Source of the DNA: Desulfobacteraceae bacterium
GTDB taxonomy: Bacteria; Desulfobacterota; Desulfobacteria; Desulfobacterales; Desulfosarcinaceae
Assembly (NCBI GenBank): GCA_027025615.1
Contig: JALVQM010000029.1
Span: forward strand, 1-20,790
Reading direction: 5' to 3'
DNA: 20,790 bases
A model generated the notes under the pieces. That model was given only the letters and a program-made list of their open reading frames with translations. It was not told the DNA's origin and made no database searches. The position numbers and the translations under genes were made by a program. Of this stretch, positions 1 through 6,091 are shown in pieces. Every line of letters starts with the position of its first letter. The first letter of the stretch is position 1.

Positions 1-2
1 AG

Positions 3-593
3 GTTGAAGAGCCGGATAGGTTTGCCAAGGTTGCCTTTGAGCTTGAACCTGGTGAAACGAGTGATATCCTGGAACTCGGCGGAGTTTTTTATCTTCTTCA
101 GGTAGTTGACAAGGTGCCGTCGATGATTCCAGAGCTGGAGAAAGTCAGCAAGCGGGTCAGGCAGGACTATATCAAGTCCAAGCAGGATGAGAAAGCTCGG
201 CAGGAGGCTGAACGTTTTCTGGAAAAAGCTCGTGAAAATGAGGATTTCAAAGCATTTTGCAGCAGCCGCAAAATCCCTCTCAACCAAAGTGGTTTTTTTA
301 AGCGCAACGGAACTATTCCTGCCATTGGGTATGAACCGGCGATCATAAAGGCAGCCTTTGAGTTGACCGCTTCCCGGCCATTTGCCTCCAAACCCCTCAA
401 GGGACGCAAAGGCTACTATGTTATACGTCTGAAAGAGCGAAAAACACCATCTGACGAACAGTTCGCCAAGGAAAGCAAAGATGTCGGCCAGCGTCTTGTT
501 GCCAATAAGAAAAACCAGGTTTTTGATCAATGGTTGCAGGCTATCAAGAAAAAGAGCCAAATATCTATTGAAAAAGCTTACTCTGAGAAGTAA
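3..593 (+). CDS. PpiD/SurA-like parvulin peptidyl-prolyl isomerase, C-terminal part
   Basis: Partial gene: the frame is open from the left edge and ends in TAA, leaving 196 visible residues. The first 40 or so residues look like the end of a PPIC (parvulin) domain, with an AFELEPGETSDILEL stretch, a GGVFYLLQV strand and then a Lys/Glu-rich helix. A second, diverged module follows, with the pattern FKAFCSSRKIPL, GFFKRNG, AAFELT and GYYVIRLKERKTP, which resembles the tail of PpiD proteins. Such proteins are envelope chaperones that help fold exported proteins; the N-terminal membrane anchor and SurA_N part would lie outside the window. An internal ATG at 114 is not the start, because the homology-like pattern begins before it. 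Confidence is high for the superfamily and moderate for PpiD rather than SurA. Confidence 0.8.
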   Translation, partial: VEEPDRFAKVAFELEPGETSDILELGGVFYLLQVVDKVPSMIPELEKVSKRVRQDYIKSKQDEKARQEAERFLEKARENEDFKAFCSSRKIPLNQSGFFKRNGTIPAIGYEPAIIKAAFELTASRPFASKPLKGRKGYYVIRLKERKTPSDEQFAKESKDVGQRLVANKKNQVFDQWLQAIKKKSQISIEKAYSEK

Positions 594-652
594 AAGCAGA
601 CAGGTGGTGATAGGCGGCCGAAGTCCGGGTTTGCACCAGTCAGGAGTTAACC

Positions 653-898
653 ATGGCCAGAAAAAAATTGGTTAAAGGCAAAAAAGAAAAGGTCGGTTAT
701 GTCACCAAAAAATGCCCGGAATGCTATGCATATGTCAAGATAGAAGCAGAGGTTTGCCCTTACTGCAAAACCAAGATCGGGCATGTCGGTTCCCATGGTA
801 TGGCGATCCGTAAAGTTGACTGGAAGTCGTATCTGACCTTTGCAGTGGCTTTGATTGCACTGGGAGTTTATATCTGGTGGGCATTTCTGCGGGGGTGA
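653..898 (+). CDS. Small zinc-ribbon protein with one C-terminal membrane helix
   Basis: An 81-residue protein. A basic N-terminus rich in Lys (residues 2-13) leads into a zinc-ribbon knuckle pair, CPEC (21-24) and CPYC (35-38), the usual four-Cys zinc site. A hydrophobic helix at about residues 59-77 then ends in WWAFLRG. The start is supported by AGGAG at 642-646, six bases before the ATG. It lies 59 bp after the prolyl isomerase gene on the same strand and may be cotranscribed with it. The ribbon and the charged N-terminus would sit on the cytoplasmic side if the tail inserts N-in, which is inference. No specific function can be assigned. It ends 39 bp before the convergent DUF47 gene. Confidence 0.75.
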   Translation: MARKKLVKGKKEKVGYVTKKCPECYAYVKIEAEVCPYCKTKIGHVGSHGMAIRKVDWKSYLTFAVALIALGVYIWWAFLRG

Positions 899-937
899 CC
901 GTCTGATCAAAGAGGCTTGCCTGCAGGGTTTCTCAGG

Positions 938-1606
938 TCAACGGGCAACCATGGCCCGCATCATATCACCGGCATTTTCGGCATGATCAGCTACACGGCC
1001 GATTATTTCAGCCAGTCTGACCAGGTGAAAGACCGAGGTGCCATCCTGGTCCATGCTGAAGACCTTATGCTTGATGAGGTCCTCGATATTGTCGGCCTCT
1101 TGTTCCTGGCGGCGCAATCGGCGGATAATATCCTTGACTTTTACCCTTTGGCGTTCAGAATAATTCCGAAAGTATTTCCGGGCTTCAGTGACCATTTCAA
1201 CCAGCATTTCGACCGGGTTTATCACGGCATCAACCAACAAAAAGAAATCCTTTGTCAAATCTTCCGGGATTCCCGACTCGGGCTTGTATGACAGCCAGTC
1301 CAGGGTGTCGTCCATGGCATCAAGGACATTGTCTTGCTCGCGCAAATAACGGAACAGTTCGAATTTGTCCACCGGCATCAGAGTGCCTTTGGGCAGATGC
1401 CCCCTGATACGCCTTTTAATGGCGTCTGCCTGGTTTTCAAGGCTGCGCACTTCCTTGCGCAGCTCGTCGAAGGTATTACAATCACGAGCCGTGTAGCACT
1501 CGAAAGATGTTTGAAAGGCCCAGGCGCATTCCTTGACCTTTTCGGCGTGCTCCTGTAGCCCTGCAAAAGGCGATGCAATGAACATGGACAAGAATGGAAG
1601 GCGCAT
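938..1606 (-). CDS. DUF47 / PhoU-like phosphate transport accessory protein
   Basis: A 222-residue, mostly helical protein of the DUF47 (TIGR00153) family, distantly related to PhoU. Typical features are the early SPFAGLQEHAEKVKEC segment, the acidic LENQADAIKRRI helix, the REQDNVLDAMDDT segment, the QEQEADNIED segment and the closing IGRVADHAENAGDMM. The two acidic helices are the parts that bind metal in PhoU-like folds. Family members are usually encoded beside Pit phosphate permeases and are thought to modulate them. That is the arrangement here: the pit gene ends 15 bp upstream on the same strand, so the two form an operon with pit first. The ATG is preceded by GAGGAG (1613-1618, minus strand) with 6-bp spacing. 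Cytoplasmic. Confidence 0.9.
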   Translation of the reverse strand: MRLPFLSMFIASPFAGLQEHAEKVKECAWAFQTSFECYTARDCNTFDELRKEVRSLENQADAIKRRIRGHLPKGTLMPVDKFELFRYLREQDNVLDAMDDTLDWLSYKPESGIPEDLTKDFFLLVDAVINPVEMLVEMVTEARKYFRNYSERQRVKVKDIIRRLRRQEQEADNIEDLIKHKVFSMDQDGTSVFHLVRLAEIIGRVADHAENAGDMMRAMVAR

Positions 1607-1621
1607 GAGACTCTCCTCGGA

Positions 1622-2848
1622 CTAAACTATCTTTTCAATAATTTTGAACAAAAGCATACTGGTAAAAGCCGCCGCAGGCACTGTTAAAATCCAGTATATC
1701 ATAATTTGGAAAATGATGCGAAAATTTACCGCTTCCAGCCCCCTGGCAAGTCCGACACCCATGACACCCCCGACTGCGGCATGGGTGGTTGACACCGGCA
1801 ATCCCATCTTGGATGCCATCAGGACTGTCGTTGCGGCTGCGAAATCAACAGCAAAACCGCGGGTGTTGGTCAAAGTCGTGATCTTGGTGCCCATGGTAGT
1901 CATGACCCTGTAGCCGGCCATGGCAATACCGCAGGATATTCCGATCCCGCCAAAGAACAACAGGAATAGAGGTACCGGCACTTTAGCGCCCACTGACCCG
2001 GTTTTGACCAGAAAATAGATCACCGCCAGGGGGCCGATGGCATTGGCGACATCGTTGGCGCCCTGGGCCAGAGCCACATAGCAGGATGTGCCGATCTGAA
2101 TGCGCCTGAAAACTGCCTCGGCATTGCCGTCTTTTGATTTCCGGGCTATCCTGCGCAACCAGCGCCGACCCAATAATCCAAGACCGATGGACGATGGCAG
2201 AGCGATGGCGAAAGCCATGGGTGTTTCAATGGCCAATCTTTTGCCCAGGGGCGTTTTAAAAAGAAACGAGAGCACTACTACAAAACATGCCAGCCCGATA
2301 AATATGGGAGAAAGTCGCAAAGCTGCTTCCAGGTCGTTCTTATGGGATAAAATCATTTTGACGATTACCCGGAACATGAAAAAAGCGATTACCAGGCTGA
2401 AGATTGGTGATATGATCCAGCTTAGAACAACTGCCCCCAGCTTGCCCCAGTTTATTACCCCGCTGCCTCCCGCCATTATGCCGAAGCCTATCATGGCCCC
2501 GACGATTGCATGGGTGGTCGATACCGGCAGGCTGCGCCAGGTGGCAAAAGAGACCCATAGTGCGGCGGCAAGCAGAGCCGACAAAGCCCCGATCAATGCC
2601 AGGTGAGGGTCTGTCAGAACTTCGGTCGAAACGATCCCCTTGCGGATGGTATTTGTGACGTGAGACCCAATCAGGGTGGCCCCGGTGATATTGAGGACCG
2701 CTGCGATAACAATGGCCTGCCTGATGGTTATTGCTTTGGCCCCGACAGCGGAAGCCATAGAGTTGGCCACGTCATTGGCGCCGATATTCCAGGCCATGTA
2801 AAAGCCGAAGGCATAACCTGCAACCAAGATCGCGAATTCGTGTCCCAT
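1622..2848 (-). CDS. pit: Pit-family inorganic phosphate permease
   Basis: A 408-residue polytopic membrane protein of the PiT/PHO4 family, which imports inorganic phosphate (often as a metal-phosphate complex with H+ or Na+). The inverted-repeat signature is visible twice: GANDVANS at residues 23-30 and GANDVANA at 263-270, each followed about 85 residues later by PVSTTH (108-113 and 351-356). About ten hydrophobic segments are present. The ATG at 2848 is preceded in frame by TTG at 2851; either could start, since the purine-rich stretch GGCGG sits 11 bp from the TTG and 14 bp from the ATG. The DUF47 partner gene follows after 15 bp. A candidate promoter with a palindromic element lies about 45-75 bp upstream. 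The substrate is assumed to be phosphate; a few homologues carry sulfate or other anions. Confidence 0.92.
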   Translation of the reverse strand: MGHEFAILVAGYAFGFYMAWNIGANDVANSMASAVGAKAITIRQAIVIAAVLNITGATLIGSHVTNTIRKGIVSTEVLTDPHLALIGALSALLAAALWVSFATWRSLPVSTTHAIVGAMIGFGIMAGGSGVINWGKLGAVVLSWIISPIFSLVIAFFMFRVIVKMILSHKNDLEAALRLSPIFIGLACFVVVLSFLFKTPLGKRLAIETPMAFAIALPSSIGLGLLGRRWLRRIARKSKDGNAEAVFRRIQIGTSCYVALAQGANDVANAIGPLAVIYFLVKTGSVGAKVPVPLFLLFFGGIGISCGIAMAGYRVMTTMGTKITTLTNTRGFAVDFAAATTVLMASKMGLPVSTTHAAVGGVMGVGLARGLEAVNFRIIFQIMIYWILTVPAAAFTSMLLFKIIEKIV

Positions 2849-2892
2849 CAAGTAGTCGCTGTCCGCCTTTCAGATAATAAGTGCTGGATCGC

Positions 2893-2921
2893 CTTTTAGC
2901 ATGTCATGTGACCTAAATCAA
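2893..2921 (-). promoter_or_regulatory. Candidate sigma-70 promoter for pit-DUF47
   Basis: On the minus strand TTGATT (2916-2921) and TAAAAG (2893-2898) are separated by exactly 17 bp. Each hexamer matches consensus at four of six positions. The spacer holds a near-perfect palindrome, GTCACATGAC on the minus strand (2903-2912), in the place where a repressor often binds. It lies about 45 bp upstream of the pit start, a sensible distance. The site is only a pattern match and was not scored statistically. Confidence 0.35.
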
Positions 2922-2983
2922 ATCCTTAGCGTCAATATTTGATGGTTTTGCAGTCATGATATCAAAGACTTTGTACTATGCCG

Positions 2984-4924
2984 TCAAATTTGATCCTCCC
3001 TGTCGATAAAGTGACGTTCCAGGAAATTTTCGGCTATAGAGTCGAGAAAGCGGCTAGGCCGGTACAGGATAGTTCCGCTGCTGCGGTCATATACCTGAGC
3101 AGGGTAGGTTATGATCAGATTTTCGCGGGCTCTGGTTGTGGCCACATACATCAAACGGCGTTCTTCTTCTATGTTGTCGTTGTTGTCCAGGCTGCGGAAC
3201 GAGGGGAAGCGTCCATCAAGGGCCCATATAATGAAAACAGTATGCCATTCCAGCCCCTTTGCAGAGTGAACCGTTGACAGTACAAGGTGTTCTTGAGCCT
3301 GGCTGTCAGCTATCAGGTTGTCTTTGACACTGGCGGCCGGCGGCTCCAGGACCATGTCGTCCAGGAATTCCGGCAGTTGGTCGTAACGTTCCATTATGGA
3401 TAACAGTTGTTCCAGATCACGCAGACGCTTAGGGTGGTCATCATATTTCTTGCGTAAAATTGGAAGGTAATACTTCAGGGCGGCTTCCCCCTTACTGACT
3501 GGAGCAAGCCCTTCGACTGCCATGGCCCTTATAACTTCAAGAAGCGGACCCAGTGCGGGGAGTTTCTTGCAGAAGCTTTCCAGGGCACCGATGCCGTGTT
3601 GTGAGACAGCCTGAAAAAGCTTTTCGGCAGTTGCCGGTCCTACCCTGTCCACCAGATTGAATACACGATACCAGCTCAAGCGGTCATTTATTGCAACCGT
3701 GATGCGCAGGTACGCAAGCAGGTCTTTTATATGGGCGGATTCCATGAATTTGAACCCGCCATATTTTACAAAAGGCAGATTACGACGGGTAAGTTCTATT
3801 TCAAGGTCAAAAGCATGAAAGCCGGCACGGAACAGAACAGCTATATCCGCCAAGGGGATGCCCCTGCGCTTAAGCCGGAGAATTTCGCTGGCAACAAAAC
3901 CGGATTGAAGATGTTCATCAGCGGTGGCCACCAGTTGAGGAACACGGCCGCCGGTTTTCCGCGTGAACAGGCATTTGGAGAATTTTTCCCCGGCTTGATC
4001 AATTATTCTGTTTGTCAGATCCAGAATAGGTTGTACGCTACGGTAGTTTTCCTCCAGCTTGATTACCCGGGTTCCGGGAAATTTCTCCGGAAATCCGATT
4101 ATGTTTTTGAAATTTGCCCCCCGGAAAGCATAAATGCTCTGGGAATCGTCACCTACTACCATAATATTTCTTTCAGGGTTTGTAATAAGGCTTACAAGTT
4201 CTGATTGGATGAAATTGGTGTCCTGGTATTCATCTACAAGGATGTGGGCATAGGTGTCGGCAAGACGGTTACGGATATCCGGAAAATCCTGGAGTAAACC
4301 GAGAAACAGGGTTAACAGATCGTCGTAATCGACAAGACAATGGGCCTGTTTCTGCTCATTGTATTGCTGGTTAATAGAATAGATTTCATCCAGGCAGTAA
4401 GTAAACTGGGGGTAATCGTTGTAAACGATATCTTCCAAGGCAAGATTTTTATTTACAGCCCGGCTGAACATGGTTGCCAGAGTTGATTTTCTGGGCAAAC
4501 GGGTAATTTTGGCCTTGTTTTTTGCAGAGTAAGGGGTGGATACCAATTTGATCAGGTCTTCACTGTCGGCCCTGTCAATGATAGTAAATCCTTTAGGAAA
4601 GCCAATTCGATCTTTCCATCGGCGTAAGACAGAGTTGGCAAATGAGTGAAAAGTACCTCCGGCTACTTCCCGGCAACGTCGGTCAAGAAGATTCGCGGCC
4701 CTGGAAAGCATCTCTTGGGCCGCCTTGCGGGTAAAAGACAGCAAAAGAATAGATGAGGGATGAATTCCATCTTCAACCAGACGGGCCACCCGGTAGGTCA
4801 GGGTTCTCGTTTTCCCGCTTCCTGCTCCGGCTATTACAAGCAAGGGGCCCTGCCCATGAATGACTGCTTCATATTGAGAAGGATTTAATTGACTTCGGTA
4901 GTCTATTTTGTAACCAGTGCTCAT
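2984..4924 (-). CDS. UvrD/PcrA/Rep-type superfamily 1A ATP-dependent DNA helicase
   Basis: A 646-residue 3'-5' DNA helicase with all SF1A motifs in order: Q motif LNPSQYEAV (13-21), Walker A AGAGSGKT (32-39), motif Ia LLSFTRKAAQEM (61-72), the GGTFHSFA motif Ib (89-96), Walker B LVDEYQDTN (229-237), motif III VVGDDSQSIYAFRGA (256-270), motif IV LEENYRS (290-296), motif V VHSAKGLEWHTVFI (552-565) and motif VI EEERRLMYVATTRARENL (586-603). The length is close to Rep and shorter than UvrD or PcrA because little follows motif VI; no Tudor-like tail is seen. It acts in repair or in removing proteins from DNA. It appears to be a single-gene unit: the next gene downstream, pit, starts 135 bp further on. 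No strong Shine-Dalgarno sequence precedes the ATG. Which of UvrD, PcrA or Rep is the ortholog cannot be decided here. Confidence 0.93.
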   Translation of the reverse strand: MSTGYKIDYRSQLNPSQYEAVIHGQGPLLVIAGAGSGKTRTLTYRVARLVEDGIHPSSILLLSFTRKAAQEMLSRAANLLDRRCREVAGGTFHSFANSVLRRWKDRIGFPKGFTIIDRADSEDLIKLVSTPYSAKNKAKITRLPRKSTLATMFSRAVNKNLALEDIVYNDYPQFTYCLDEIYSINQQYNEQKQAHCLVDYDDLLTLFLGLLQDFPDIRNRLADTYAHILVDEYQDTNFIQSELVSLITNPERNIMVVGDDSQSIYAFRGANFKNIIGFPEKFPGTRVIKLEENYRSVQPILDLTNRIIDQAGEKFSKCLFTRKTGGRVPQLVATADEHLQSGFVASEILRLKRRGIPLADIAVLFRAGFHAFDLEIELTRRNLPFVKYGGFKFMESAHIKDLLAYLRITVAINDRLSWYRVFNLVDRVGPATAEKLFQAVSQHGIGALESFCKKLPALGPLLEVIRAMAVEGLAPVSKGEAALKYYLPILRKKYDDHPKRLRDLEQLLSIMERYDQLPEFLDDMVLEPPAASVKDNLIADSQAQEHLVLSTVHSAKGLEWHTVFIIWALDGRFPSFRSLDNNDNIEEERRLMYVATTRARENLIITYPAQVYDRSSGTILYRPSRFLDSIAENFLERHFIDREDQI

Positions 4925-5343
4925 TTGGGCTTGATCCAGTATACTATATGTAGTGTTTGATGGTTAATGCTTCCCATTGATCTTGTGGAAAATCGGTAAT
5001 CCACGGGAAGTTCCAAGAACTAAGCTTTTTATGCATCTTTGTCAACCGGTAAAGAAATGTCTCTTGAGCGTACCTGCGTGTCCTGAAAACAGCAATATAT
5101 ATTAATTTGTTATAGAAATAGATATCATTGCTTTTCAAAACCCGGCAGTATTATCAATAGTAAAATAATACAAATTGGCTATTGACGCAGGAAGACGAAG
5201 ATAAGTCCGTGGAAGAGTACGAAAAAATTAAAAAAATATAAATCTTTTATCTTGAAAGTATTGACTTTTATTAATTCTTGTATTAGGGCAGAAAAGAAGA
5301 GGCGATTTTTCCAAGGAAATTAACTCATTAAGGAGGTAGAACG
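4925..5343. other. AT-rich intergenic region (419 bp)
   Basis: Lies between the divergently transcribed helicase and the H1-like gene. Composition is clearly more AT-rich than the flanking genes, especially 5100-5180 and 5220-5285. I see a 7-bp dyad, GTATTAT at 5148-5154 and ATAATAC at 5165-5171, and A-tracts at 5222-5240 followed by TTGACT at 5261-5266. A 64-codon TTG-start frame on the minus strand (5138-4944) has no good ribosome site and no recognisable features, so I treat it as chance. The stretch probably carries the promoters of both flanking genes. Confidence 0.6.
5221..5286 (+). promoter_or_regulatory. Candidate promoter of the H1-like gene with UP-like A-tracts
   Basis: A run of A-tracts (5222-5240) precedes TTGACT (5261-5266), which matches the sigma-70 -35 consensus at five of six positions. 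The best -10-like hexamer, TATTAG at 5281-5286, leaves a 14-bp spacer, shorter than ideal, so the exact -10 is uncertain. The A/T-rich block upstream of the -35 looks like an UP element and would suit a highly expressed gene. The distance to the ATG at 5344 is reasonable. Confidence 0.25.
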
Positions 5344-5700
5344 ATGGCTAATGTAAAAGTTCAACTTGCATCGATAGCCAAAGCTTTGGTTGACCTGTCG
5401 AAGCGTGTGGAAAAGGTCAGCAAACAGGTAGAAAATTTGAAGGCAGCAAAGGCAGCGCCTGCAAAGAAGGCCAAGAAACCGGTTGCCAAGAAGAAGGCAG
5501 CTCCCAAAGCGGCGGCCAAGAAGATGACCGTGTTGGAAAAAGTATACGATGTTATCAGAAGAAGCCGGAACGGAGCAAATATAGCCAAGTTAAGGGAAAA
5601 GACCAAACTGGAGTCGCGGCAGCTTTCCAATGCTCTGTATAAGCTTACAAAAAAAGGCAAGATCAAATCAAAATCCCGCGGAGTCTATATCAAGTCTTAA
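5344..5700 (+). CDS. Histone H1-like Lys/Ala-rich protein with C-terminal winged-helix domain
   Basis: A 118-residue, strongly basic protein in three parts. Residues 1-34 form an amphipathic helix or short coiled coil with heptad-like spacing (LASIAKALVDLSKRVEKV). Residues 35-60 are a Lys/Ala/Pro tract built of AAKK and APKK-like units, as in eukaryotic H1 tails and bacterial H1-like proteins. Residues 61-118 look like a small winged helix: a VLEKVYDVIRRS helix, an IAKLREKTKLESRQLSNAL helix-turn-helix, then KLTKKGKIKS and RGVYIK as the wing. It probably binds DNA as a nucleoid or chromatin-like protein; this is inference from composition and fold pattern. A perfect AGGAGG (5331-5336) lies 7 bp before the ATG and a strong terminator follows directly, which suggests a well-expressed single-gene unit. 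Confidence 0.8.
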   Translation: MANVKVQLASIAKALVDLSKRVEKVSKQVENLKAAKAAPAKKAKKPVAKKKAAPKAAAKKMTVLEKVYDVIRRSRNGANIAKLREKTKLESRQLSNALYKLTKKGKIKSKSRGVYIKS

Positions 5701-5717
5701 TCCGTCCCAGCAGATTT

Positions 5718-5760
5718 CTTCGCCGCAGATTTATAGTGAATATCTGCGGCGAAGTTTTTC
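5718..5760 (+). terminator. Rho-independent terminator of the H1-like gene
   Basis: A perfect 13-bp inverted repeat, CTTCGCCGCAGAT (5718-5730) and ATCTGCGGCGAAG (5742-5754), with an 11-nt loop and a T run from 5755. It begins 17 bp after the stop codon of the H1-like gene. This is the clearest terminator in the window. Confidence 0.92.
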
Positions 5761-5883
5761 TTTAAGCGCAGCAAGGCAAAGTTCTCATTGGTTTAAATAG
5801 CATTTAGCAAGTTCATACCAGTAAAGCCAGCCGATCCAGGCAAAAAGCATTTTTAAAATATAATTTTTCAGGACTTTCCTTAA

Positions 5884-6017
5884 CAAGCTGTTGAAAAACA
5901 TCATGAGCGCAGGCAAGACAGGGCAAAATGCGACGAAAAAGCACGGTTATATGTCTAAATGACTGTTTTGAGGAAGATCTTAAGGATGTATGCCGGCTTA
6001 ATAGTTTTCAACACTCG
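5884..6017. repeat. Repeat-like element with imperfect terminal inverted repeats (MITE-like)
   Basis: The left end CAAGCTGTTGAAAAAC (5884-5899) is the inverse of the right end GTTTTCAACACTCG (6004-6017), allowing two single-base gaps and one mismatch. The 134-bp unit encodes no protein. Its interior (GGGCAAAATGCGACG, GCACGGTTATATG, AATGACTGTTTTG) resembles dispersed intergenic repeats that I associate with Desulfobacterota genomes. That resemblance is from memory and unverified. No second copy occurs in this window. No clear target-site duplication is visible. Confidence 0.5.
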
Positions 6018-6091
6018 GTTAAATGGTATTCTCACAGAAAGTATGTATTCAGACGTTGATGATGTCAGCGTGAAAATGGAGGGCTTGGACC

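Larger units (their letters stand above)
5701..6091. other. Intergenic region (391 bp) with terminator, mini-ORF and repeat-like element
   Basis: Contains the terminator at 5718-5760, a 21-codon frame on the minus strand (5850-5785) and an element with imperfect inverted ends at 5884-6017; each is described separately. The remaining 6018-6091 should carry the promoter and ribosome site of the M16 protease gene. GGAGGG at 6078-6083 is the ribosome site; I see no convincing -35/-10 pair. Confidence 0.6.

Noticed and set aside
2100..2606. 168-codon plus-strand frame over pit
   Set aside because: Antisense shadow of a gene with complete PiT family signatures.
4944..5138. 64-codon TTG-start frame on the minus strand upstream of the helicase
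   Set aside because: No ribosome site, rare start codon, no domain or signal, and it lies in an AT-rich stretch that is likely regulatory.
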